Below, in pieces: positions 7,483-13,189 of a stretch of 13,189 nt of DNA. Position numbers and translations under genes: made by a program. How positions within the stretch are numbered: the first letter of the stretch is position 1; each line of letters opens with the position of its first letter. Under the pieces are notes generated by a model, which searched no databases, had not been told where the DNA came from, and was given only the letters and a program-made list of their open reading frames with translations. Source of the DNA: an uncultured Tannerella sp. (GTDB lineage: Bacteria > Bacteroidota > Bacteroidia > Bacteroidales > Tannerellaceae); the NCBI GenBank assembly GCA_938036405.1, contig CALHPT010000248.1, positions 1 through 13,189 of the forward strand, read 5' to 3'.

Positions 7483-7755
7483 GACGCGCTTCGCAGAGAA
7501 GAAAGTTGCGTCCCGGAGCGCCTTTTCGGCCGCTTTTCAAGTCATATCCACCCTCTTTATCCGCCTCAAAAGGCCCATCCGCGAAGGCTCTTCGCCCCGA
7601 TCAGACACGGCTCCGAACACGCCCTCATTCGGCATCGCCCGCTATGGCGATGAGGCGTCGAGCACCTCTGTCTGGATGCGCCGGGCGAGGTATGCTCCCC
7701 ATGAGGTGTTGAAAAGCAACAGCCCAAAGCAGAAAAGCCATTCCAAACAGATCAC
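7483..7755. other. Divergent spacer with two clean hairpins, no gene seen
   Basis: About 270 nt lie between the two promoters, more than the promoters need. Two perfect inverted repeats are visible: GCGAAG-GCT-CTTCGC (7581-7595) and CATCGCC-N6-GGCGATG (7633-7652); in the latter ATGAGG (7650-7655) could alternatively pair with CCTCAT (7623-7628). Short open frames cross the region but show no protein-like composition or start context. I see no tRNA, riboswitch or other known RNA. It could be an uncharacterised small RNA, operators, or decayed sequence. Confidence 0.45.
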
Positions 7756-7763
7756 TACTTTTG
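7756..7763 (+). promoter_or_regulatory. Operon promoter, -7 box TACTTTTG
   Basis: TACTTTTG is an exact match to TAnnTTTG, 22 nt before the ATG at 7786, implying a leader of roughly 15-20 nt. No TTTG-type -33 box stands at the usual distance. It would drive the thioredoxin-like, nuclease and rsmE genes. Confidence 0.55.
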
Positions 7764-7785
7764 TGCTATCAGAAATGTTTCACAA

Positions 7786-8292
7786 ATGAATAGCAGAAAA
7801 CTCCTTTTAAGCATGCTGGTTGCGGCGATGGCCTGGGGCGGGCTGAGGGCCGACGGCGGGGCTAACGATTCGACGGCTCTGGCCGGCGATTTTGCCTACG
7901 TAGAGGCCTCCGGCACCACGGCTACACTGCACAGCCTCACGGCTCCGCGCGTCTTGGTCTACTTCTACGATCCGACGTGCGAGGACTGCGAGGCGCTGAC
8001 CCAACGACTGGCAGGCTCCGACCCGATCAACCGCCTGATCGACGAGGGACGGCTGCAGGTGCTGGCCATCTATCCGGACAACGACTCTGCGCAGTGGGCG
8101 GCACACGCCCCTCACGTGCCCCCGCGCTGGATCAACGGCTACGACCGTGACCTGACCGTCATGCCCGCCGGCGGCTTCCTCTTTCGCTCCCTACCGGCGC
8201 TCTATGTGCTGGACGAGACGAAGCGCTTCCTGCTCACGGAAGCTACGGCCGACGAGGTGGAAAGGCTGTTAACGCTATTCGCTACTAATTGA
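7786..8292 (+). CDS. Exported thioredoxin-fold protein with CEDC motif, 168 aa
   Basis: The protein has a Sec signal peptide (basic NSRKLLL, hydrophobic core, probable cleavage after LRA at residue 22). The rest is a compact thioredoxin-like domain. LVYFYDPTCEDCEAL holds the redox pair Cys65/Cys68 at the expected place after a beta strand, and SLPALYVLD supplies the conserved cis-proline (Pro137). This implies a periplasmic thiol-disulfide role such as reduction or oxidation of exported proteins; which direction cannot be told. The LVYFYDP...C..C pattern resembles the TlpA/DUF5106-type thioredoxins common in Bacteroidota. It is the first gene of a three-gene operon; the next begins 18 nt downstream. 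Its partners there are nucleic-acid enzymes, so the operon gives no direct clue to its substrate. Confidence 0.8.
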   Translation: MNSRKLLLSMLVAAMAWGGLRADGGANDSTALAGDFAYVEASGTTATLHSLTAPRVLVYFYDPTCEDCEALTQRLAGSDPINRLIDEGRLQVLAIYPDNDSAQWAAHAPHVPPRWINGYDRDLTVMPAGGFLFRSLPALYVLDETKRFLLTEATADEVERLLTLFATN

Positions 8293-8310
8293 ATAAGGAG
8301 AAGGTATATC

Positions 8311-8928
8311 GTGGACAACAAAGTGGAATTAACCGTACAAGGCGTGGCCAACTCGCGCGTGCAATCGAATGCCTATGCACTCATCTTGAAGGACGAAGGG
8401 ACACGAAGACTGCCGGTGATCATCGGGCTGTCTGAAGCGCAGTCCATCGCCGTCGCGCTGGAGGGGATGGCTACACCGCGCCCTATGACACACGACTTGA
8501 TTGTGGGCATGACGCACGCCTTTCGGCTGAAGCTGAAAGAGGTGTTCATCTATCGTTTTGAAGACGGGGTGTTCTTCTCAGAACTCGTCTTTCAGGAGAC
8601 TGACGGGACGGAGGTGCGCATCGACTCGCGCACATCGGATGCCGTAGCGTTAGCGCTGCGGCTGAGGTGCCCCATCTATACGTTTGAGAGCCTGCTGCAA
8701 CGCTGCGCTATCGTGCCTGTAACGGGGGCGGAAGAGGGGCTGCCGCCGGACGACATGGATCCGGAAGAGATCCACGACCCGCAGCTGCTGCGCAAATGGC
8801 TCAAGCGGCAAGAGGCGTACGAGATCGAGGCCATGCTGGAGAAGGCCGTCGACGAAGAGAAATATGAGCTGGCCAAAATCTATCAAGACGAACTGATGCG
8901 CCGCGAGCCGGCCAATCACCCGAAATGA
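8311..8928 (+). CDS. Bifunctional nuclease (BFN/DUF151) with C-terminal UVR motif, 205 aa
   Basis: The N-terminal two thirds is a bifunctional-nuclease domain of the DUF151 family, some members of which degrade both DNA and RNA. Signatures are LPVIIGLSEAQSIAVAL (34-50), RPMTHDL (57-63) and DSRTSDAVALALR (105-117) followed by PIY. The C-terminus (about 168-198, EAYEIEAMLEKAV...ELAKIYQDELMRRE) is a helical UVR motif like that in UvrB/UvrC, normally a protein-interaction element. This fusion is frequent in Bacteroidota. Translation starts at GTG 8311: the frame has a good upstream AGGAG (8297-8301), and the N-terminus DNKVELTVQGVA is right for the family. A linker rich in Asp and Glu (about 141-156) separates the domains. 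The stop overlaps the next start (ATGA), indicating translational coupling with rsmE. Activity on nucleic acid here is inferred. Confidence 0.9.
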   Translation: MDNKVELTVQGVANSRVQSNAYALILKDEGTRRLPVIIGLSEAQSIAVALEGMATPRPMTHDLIVGMTHAFRLKLKEVFIYRFEDGVFFSELVFQETDGTEVRIDSRTSDAVALALRLRCPIYTFESLLQRCAIVPVTGAEEGLPPDDMDPEEIHDPQLLRKWLKRQEAYEIEAMLEKAVDEEKYELAKIYQDELMRREPANHPK

Positions 8929-9653
8929 AGCCGACCAACGCTATGACACCGCCCATCTTTTACGCCCCGCAGATCGACACGGATCCGGTGCTGCCCGAGG
9001 AGGAGTCGGCGCACTGCACGAAGGTGCTGCGCCTCGGGCGCGGCGCAGAGCTGACCGTGGCAGACGGCCGCGGAGCGTTCTATCGGGCAATGATTGAGGA
9101 GGCGCACCCGCGCCACTGTCGCGTGACGGTGGTGGAGCGTACGGAGGCGCCACCGCTATGGACGTACGGCCTACATGTGGCCGTGGCGCCAACGAAAAAT
9201 ATCGACCGCACGGAGTGGTTCTTGGAGAAAGCAGCGGAGGTGGGTATCGACAGTGTGACCCTCCTCCGCTGTCGTTATTCGGAGCGGCGGGAGGTGAAGC
9301 TGGAGCGCCTGCAACGTGTGCTGGTAGCCGCCATGAAGCAGTCCGGACAGGCACGCCTGCCGCAACTCACGGGCATGACGGACTTTGCCGACTTCATCGC
9401 ACGACCTGCGGCGACGGACTGCCGACTGATTGCACACTGTCGGGCGTCGGAGCTGCCGACGATGCGCACGTGTTACCCGCGCGGCAGTGATGTGCTGATC
9501 CTCATCGGGCCGGAGGGCGATTTCAGCGCGGAGGAGGTGGCCATGGCCGAATCGGCCGGCTACCGCGGTGTATCGCTGGGGCGCACGCGACTGCGTACGG
9601 AAACGGCGGCGCTGGCAGCCTGTCACGCTATCCATGTGCTAAACGACGAATAA
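8925..9653 (+). CDS. rsmE: 16S rRNA (uracil1498-N3)-methyltransferase
   Basis: RsmE methylates U1498 of 16S rRNA at N3 using S-adenosylmethionine and is a SPOUT-class enzyme with a C-terminal trefoil knot. Visible signatures: an N-terminal PUA-like part (IFYAPQ...HCTKVLRLGRG), APTKNIDRTEWFLEKAAEVG (88-107), MKQSGQARLP (137-146), and the cofactor-binding knot motifs LIGPEGDFSAEE (193-204) and SLGRTRLRTETA (217-228). At 242 aa it is full length. The ATG at 8925 overlaps the nuclease stop; an in-frame ATG at 8943 would start MTPPIFYAPQ, which looks more like family N-termini, so the true start may be there (236 aa). It is the last gene of the operon, followed after 10 nt by a repeat region and a strong terminator. 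Confidence 0.96.
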   Translation: MKPTNAMTPPIFYAPQIDTDPVLPEEESAHCTKVLRLGRGAELTVADGRGAFYRAMIEEAHPRHCRVTVVERTEAPPLWTYGLHVAVAPTKNIDRTEWFLEKAAEVGIDSVTLLRCRYSERREVKLERLQRVLVAAMKQSGQARLPQLTGMTDFADFIARPAATDCRLIAHCRASELPTMRTCYPRGSDVLILIGPEGDFSAEEVAMAESAGYRGVSLGRTRLRTETAALAACHAIHVLNDE

Positions 9654-9680
9654 ACGGCCTCGGTGAACAACATTTTTGCC

Positions 9681-9781
9681 CCGGTAACTGAGTTGCCAGC
9701 GGCACTTTTGAGCCAGCGGCCCCGGCAACTGAGTTGCCAGCGACACTTTTGAGCCAGCGGCCTCGGCAACTGAGTTGCCAG
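9681..9781. repeat. 41-bp tandem array with 15-nt spaced palindrome
   Basis: Units begin at 9681, 9722 and 9763, a 41-bp period; the third is cut short after the palindrome. Each has GGCAACT-G-AGTTGCC (first unit GGTAACT, one mismatch), then AGCG(A/G)CACTTTTGAG, then CCAGCGGCC. A more degraded unit may precede it (9656-9680). The CACTTTTGAG-CCAGCGGCC part is nearly the same as the last unit of the 40-bp array at 4829-4853, so the two arrays are related. It lies just after the rsmE stop, in a convergent spacer. Confidence 0.85.
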
Positions 9782-9870
9782 GGCGTCAGGGACGCCTGCC
9801 AAGTTTGCCAGGTACCCGGCCAGCTTCGCCGGCGTCCGTAGACGCCCAGCGGACCGGCAATCGAGTTGCC
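9782..9870. repeat. Chain of short hairpins following the 41-bp array
   Basis: Consecutive inverted repeats: GGCGTC-AGG-GACGCC (9782-9796), a C-C-mismatched CCTGCCAA-GT-TTGCCAGG (about 9795-9812), CCGGC-N7-GCCGG (9816-9832), GGCGTC-CGTA-GACGCC (9831-9846) and GGCAA-TCGAG-TTGCC (9856-9870). The GGCGTC/GACGCC stem occurs twice here with different loops, recurs at 376-397, and its core recurs at 5043-5054. Confidence 0.75.
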
Positions 9871-9882
9871 GAGAAAATGCAC

Positions 9883-9924
9883 AGAAGCCCGAAGACGAAC
9901 TGAAACGTCTCCGGGCTTCTTTTT
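9883..9924 (+). terminator. Strong intrinsic terminator of the rsmE operon, possibly bidirectional
   Basis: AGAAGCCCG (9883-9891) pairs with CGGGCTTCT (9912-9920), and inside it AGACG (9893-9897) pairs with CGTCT (9906-9910) across one A/C mismatch; the loop is AACTGAAA. TTTT follows directly after the stem (TTTTT counting the last stem base). On the minus strand the same stem is followed by GTGCATTTTC, a weaker tract, so it may also end the pgl transcript. Confidence 0.9.
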
Positions 9925-9950
9925 AGCATTAAACAATCGGGGGCGACCCG

Positions 9951-10661
9951 CTACGCGCCGTAGTGCGAGGCCGCGAGATCCAGCTTGAAAACGACTGACG
10001 CGAAGGGTCGCAGCTTGACGTGCGAAATGGGATACTCGGTCTTGTTCTCCCGAAGCACTTCGTCGAGGATGCGGCGCTTCTTCTCCCCGGTGCAGAGCAC
10101 CGTCGCCCCGTAGGCGTTGTTGATCGTGTTGCCGGTCAGGGTGACGCGCCCCTGGCCGGTCACGGGGTGACGCGTCGTGGCTACGATGGCTGTCGTCTCA
10201 AAGAGGTCGAGGCGGTCGGGGAAGATGGAGGCCGTGTGGCCGTCCTCGCCGACACCGAGGACGATCTCGTCGAACAGGGGATAGCCGCCCTCGAAGGGCA
10301 GGTGCTTACGCAGTTCCTGCTCGTAGTTCGCCGTCATTTGGTGGATATCCGGGTGATACTTGATGGGGTGGACGTTCTCCGCGGAGATGATGCCGGTGTC
10401 GACCAAAAGGCGGCGGAAGACGGCGTAGTTGCTCTCCGGATCGTCCTCGGGCACATGCCGCTCATCGACCCAGTAGAAGTGGGTGTTCATAAACGCGTCC
10501 GGATCGTCGATAGCCGTCATCTTCTCAAAAAAGAGCGTAGGCGTGGAGCCTCCCGAGAGGGCGATGTGGATCTGCTCGGAGACGGACGTGGGTATCGGCA
10601 GCGCTTCGGCCAGTTCTTCGCAGAGGATGTCTGCGTTTTCGTAGATCTGTATCTGTCGCAT
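9951..10661 (-). CDS. pgl: 6-phosphogluconolactonase, 236 aa
   Basis: It hydrolyses 6-phosphogluconolactone to 6-phosphogluconate, the second step of the oxidative pentose phosphate pathway, in the cytoplasm. It belongs to the DevB/SOL family: ALSGGSTP (34-41), YWVDERHVP (63-71), SNY (77-79), GVGEDGHTASIFP (136-148) with the family's Asp-Gly-His, and RVTLTGNTIN (172-181). Length is normal. It lies 24 nt downstream of zwf on the same strand, and the two act on successive intermediates, so they form an operon. The ATG at 10661 begins MRQIQIYENA as in homologues; there is little Shine-Dalgarno signal. Confidence 0.97.
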   Translation of the reverse strand: MRQIQIYENADILCEELAEALPIPTSVSEQIHIALSGGSTPTLFFEKMTAIDDPDAFMNTHFYWVDERHVPEDDPESNYAVFRRLLVDTGIISAENVHPIKYHPDIHQMTANYEQELRKHLPFEGGYPLFDEIVLGVGEDGHTASIFPDRLDLFETTAIVATTRHPVTGQGRVTLTGNTINNAYGATVLCTGEKKRRILDEVLRENKTEYPISHVKLRPFASVVFKLDLAASHYGA

Positions 10662-10685
10662 AATTCGGTGTGTATAATGTCTTGT

Positions 10686-12221
10686 CTACAGCTCGCAATA
10701 ACCGTCGTCGGAGGTGAGGTTCTTGCAGGGGTAACGCCACGCGTGCCCTTCGGTGGCCAGAAGCGTGTCGGCCTGCTCCGGCCCCCACGAGCCGGCAGGG
10801 TAGCCGTAGAGCGGAATGGTGGGATCGCTGGCCCAAGCGTCGAGGATGGGCTGCACGTACTGCCAGGTGGCCTCCACGGCGTCGCCGCGCTGATAGAGCG
10901 TCGCGTCGCCCATCATGCAGTCGGAGAGCAGGCGCTCGTAGGCGTCGGGGATATGCTTCTCGCCCAGCGACGAGTAGTGGAAGTCCATGCTGACTTGGTC
11001 GACGTGGAAGCCGGCGCCGGGCACCTTCATACCGAACTTCAGCAGGATGCCCTCGTCGGGCTGGATGCGCAGGATGAGCTGGTTGCCGATGTTCTCCATG
11101 CCGCTGCGGCGGGCGAAGATGCGGTGTGGATTGGGCCGAAAGTGAACGACCACCTCCGTCACGCGCGTCGGCAGACACTTGCCCGTCCGGATATAGAAGG
11201 GCACGCCGCTCCAGCGCCAGTTATCGATGTAGCACTTCATGGCCACGAACGTTTCCGTCTTCGAGTCTGGCGCCACGCCCTTCTCTTCGCGATAGGCCCG
11301 GAGCGGTTCGCCACGGCGTGTGGCGGCGGTGTACTGTCCGCGGATGACGTACTCCGGCACCTGCTCGGGCGTCATGCGACGGAGGGAGAGGAACACCTTC
11401 ACCATCTCGTTGCGGATGGCGTTCGCATCGGACGACACGGGTGGGTCCATGGCTCCAATGGCCAACAGCTGTAGCAGGTGGTTCTGTAACATGTCGCGCA
11501 GCGCTCCGGCCGACTCGTAATAGCCGGCACGCGACCCGACGCCGAGCGCCTCGGATGAGGTAATCTCGACGTACTCGATGTAATTCCTATTCCAGAGCGG
11601 CTCGAAGATGCCGTTCGAAAAGCGCATCACAAGCATGTTTTGCACCGCTTCCTTGCCCAGATAATGGTCGATGCGATAGATCTGGTCTTCGTTGAAGTAG
11701 CGGAGCAGTTCGCGATTGAGATCGGCCGCACTGGGCGCGTCGTGGCCGAACGGTTTCTCGATGATCACGCGCCGGAAGCCGCTCGTGGCCGACGTGCGAC
11801 GCGTAAGCCCGACGGTGTGCAAGTACGACGCCACGGGCGCGTACATGAAGGGCGGCATGGCGAAGTAGTAGAGGTAGTCGTCGCGGTCAGCCGTCTTCTG
11901 GGACAGCTCCCCGAGTCGGCGCCGCAGGCCCTCGTAATCCTTCGCCTCGTTCGTGTCCATGGCGTGATAATGCAGCTGCTCGAGGAAGTGCCCCATCCGC
12001 TGCTGATCCACAAAGCTGGCCGGCACGAAACGGTCGAGCCCCTCCTTCATCTTCTCCCGGAACGACTCGTCCGTCAGCTGCGCCCGGCCCACGCCGAGCA
12101 ACTTAAATCCGCTCGGCAACAGCCCGCGGTAATACATGTCATAAAGTGCCGGCACGAGCTTGCGCCACGTCAGGTCGCCCGACGCGCCGAAGATCACCGA
12201 CACGATGCTTTTATCTTCCAT
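10686..12221 (-). CDS. zwf: Glucose-6-phosphate 1-dehydrogenase, 511 aa
   Basis: It oxidises glucose 6-phosphate to 6-phosphogluconolactone with NAD(P)+, the entry to the oxidative pentose phosphate pathway. The N-terminal nucleotide-binding fold has IFGASGDLTWRKL (10-22). EKPFG (155-159) and the substrate motif RIDHYLGKE (183-191) follow. DMLQNHLLQ (243-251) carries the expected catalytic histidine, His248, and RTGKCLP (345-351) is the conserved C-domain signature. All are intact and length is normal (about 490-510 aa). Downstream is pgl. Upstream, 30 nt away on the same strand, is a DUF6261-like gene instead of the 6-phosphogluconate dehydrogenase gene (gnd) often found with this pair. The short AT-rich gap (12222-12251) has no clear promoter box. 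Confidence 0.98.
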   Translation of the reverse strand: MEDKSIVSVIFGASGDLTWRKLVPALYDMYYRGLLPSGFKLLGVGRAQLTDESFREKMKEGLDRFVPASFVDQQRMGHFLEQLHYHAMDTNEAKDYEGLRRRLGELSQKTADRDDYLYYFAMPPFMYAPVASYLHTVGLTRRTSATSGFRRVIIEKPFGHDAPSAADLNRELLRYFNEDQIYRIDHYLGKEAVQNMLVMRFSNGIFEPLWNRNYIEYVEITSSEALGVGSRAGYYESAGALRDMLQNHLLQLLAIGAMDPPVSSDANAIRNEMVKVFLSLRRMTPEQVPEYVIRGQYTAATRRGEPLRAYREEKGVAPDSKTETFVAMKCYIDNWRWSGVPFYIRTGKCLPTRVTEVVVHFRPNPHRIFARRSGMENIGNQLILRIQPDEGILLKFGMKVPGAGFHVDQVSMDFHYSSLGEKHIPDAYERLLSDCMMGDATLYQRGDAVEATWQYVQPILDAWASDPTIPLYGYPAGSWGPEQADTLLATEGHAWRYPCKNLTSDDGYCEL

Positions 12222-12251
12222 CTGTTCTCTTCTTATTATTAATAGGTAGGT

Positions 12252-13037
12252 TTATTCCCCCTCCGGATCCTTGTCCTCCTTCTTGCGCCGCCGTTGGCCG
12301 ACGCTTTTGCGGTACGATATCTTGATGTTCCGCACCCGATGATTCATCCGATCCACCAACGCCTCGATCTCATCCCGCACCTCCGTCGTCTTAGCCAAGA
12401 GGTACGACGCCTGAACGTATTGGCAAGCCAATTCGTACAGCTCGTCAGCCTGCGGCCGCAGCTTGCGCATACTCGGCTTGCGGTTGGCTAACTGCTCCGC
12501 ATCGCGCGCGCTCACCAGCTCCTTGTAGGCCTTATTGGCCCCCTCTAGCCACTCGAACGAGTCCGTCAGGCGCAATATGCCGATCTCCGTCTTGAGCCGT
12601 TCGGCGTCCATAAGCATGCTATCGATGTTTCCACTCTCCACGTCGTAGCCCTGATGACGGATGTATCGAAAGTTGCGCAGCTTCGTGTCGAGCATCTCCG
12701 CCGCCTCGCGCTCCGCCGTAAAGGGCGAATGCAGCTGCGTGCGGATCATACCGAAGATGTGGCGCAGCGCCTTGTCGCGCTCCGCATCCTTGGCCTTCAG
12801 CTGCTCCGTGAGCATCGACTTTTTCGATTCTACCGACGCATCCGCTTCCAGATCCGCCACCTCTCCCAGCGCTTTCATCAGCCCCGCGGGAAAATTCAGT
12901 TTCTCCTCTCCAAACTCCTTCAGCAGCTTGTACTGCGAGTTGATGAAGAGTGCATGAGTCTCCCCATCGAATGTTTTTTGCGTTCCCGGCTCGAATTTAA
13001 CCGAGCGCCAGGACGGCATCACCATCTCTTCTGTCAT
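12252..13037 (-). CDS. DUF6261-like helical protein, function unknown, 261 aa
   Basis: No function is known to me. The sequence is nearly all charged helix with no signal peptide, membrane segment or catalytic motif. Heptad-like stretches occur at about 58-100 (ADLEADASVESKK...AERDKALRHIF), 108-122, 138-176 and 193-236 (RPQADELYELACQYVQ...RDEIEALVDRMN). The C-terminus ends in a basic cluster QRRRKK (248-253) and an acidic tail. Overall pattern and length resemble the Bacteroidota DUF6261 family of cytoplasmic helical-bundle proteins; this is by eye and moderately sure. The ATG at 13037 has an AGGAG five bases upstream, unusually strong for this phylum. It is the first gene of a probable zwf-pgl transcript, only 30 nt ahead of zwf. 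Confidence 0.75.
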   Translation of the reverse strand: MTEEMVMPSWRSVKFEPGTQKTFDGETHALFINSQYKLLKEFGEEKLNFPAGLMKALGEVADLEADASVESKKSMLTEQLKAKDAERDKALRHIFGMIRTQLHSPFTAEREAAEMLDTKLRNFRYIRHQGYDVESGNIDSMLMDAERLKTEIGILRLTDSFEWLEGANKAYKELVSARDAEQLANRKPSMRKLRPQADELYELACQYVQASYLLAKTTEVRDEIEALVDRMNHRVRNIKISYRKSVGQRRRKKEDKDPEGE

Positions 13038-13112
13038 AGTATCTCCTGTCAGACCCTTTTCCGCGTTTTACATGCCCCGTAGAGGTACTGTTTCTTTTAC
13101 AAACGCACTATT

Positions 13113-13144
13113 CAAAGCTGTTTTCCTTCTGTTTATCTTACAAA
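13113..13144 (-). promoter_or_regulatory. Possible promoter of the DUF6261-like/zwf/pgl transcript
   Basis: On the minus strand TTTG (13144-13141) is followed after 20 nt by CAGCTTTG (13120-13113), close to the Bacteroidota pattern TTTG-N19-TAnnTTTG with one change in the -7 box. The region is AT-rich compared with the genes. It would give a leader of about 70 nt. The rest of 13038-13189 holds no gene I can support. Confidence 0.35.
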
Positions 13145-13189
13145 GATGCTATATAAACACTTTTACCTCTTATTCTGATCATAAACAGG

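Noticed and set aside
7428..7785. tRNA, riboswitch or other known RNA
   Set aside because: The hairpins present do not build a cloverleaf or any riboswitch core I know.
10020..11474. A 484-codon plus-strand frame opposite pgl and zwf
   Set aside because: It spans the antisense of two unmistakable enzymes and has biased, domain-free composition. The same holds for the plus-strand frame 5664-6815 opposite topA.

Overview
The window looks like a piece of chromosome from a GC-rich member of the Bacteroidota, probably the Porphyromonadaceae/Tannerellaceae side (an oral Tannerella-like genome is my best guess; this is inference, not a database match). The reasons are a topoisomerase I that ends in Toprim-type C-terminal repeats instead of four-Cys zinc fingers, a bifunctional-nuclease protein fused to a C-terminal UVR motif, an eight-helix FtsX/MacB-type permease typical of the phylum, a DUF6261-like helical protein, and -7 promoter boxes of the TAnnTTTG type.

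Layout: 1-453 is a non-coding 42-bp tandem array at the 3' side of an ABC-type permease gene (454-2847, minus). A divergent spacer with palindromic sites (2848-3058) separates it from a surface-lipoprotein gene with four META/lipocalin-like repeats (3059-4639, plus). A convergent spacer (4640-5075) holds a 40-bp tandem array bracketed by inverted repeats, a 21-bp-stem inverted repeat, an intrinsic terminator and a chain of small hairpins. topA (5076-7427, minus) follows, then a 358-nt divergent spacer with good -7 boxes at both ends. A three-gene plus-strand operon (7786-9653) encodes an exported thioredoxin-fold protein, a bifunctional nuclease/UVR protein and the 16S rRNA methyltransferase RsmE. 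A second convergent spacer (9654-9950) holds a 41-bp array, more hairpins and a strong terminator. The minus-strand set DUF6261-like gene - zwf - pgl (13037 to 9951) ends the window, with its promoter region at 13038-13189.

The protein genes are mostly housekeeping: oxidative pentose phosphate entry (zwf, pgl), DNA topology (topA) and ribosome modification (rsmE). The unusual content lies between the genes. Three tandem arrays of period 40, 41 and 42 bp sit only at 3' ends of genes (two proven convergent spacers, one at the window edge). They share a design: a short perfect hairpin, a spacer, then CTTTT, and they reuse stems such as GGCGTC/GACGCC. Nearly every spacer longer than 100 nt also has perfect 6-7 bp inverted repeats with 3-4 nt loops. 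I see no defence system, mobile element with a transposase, CRISPR array or RNA gene.
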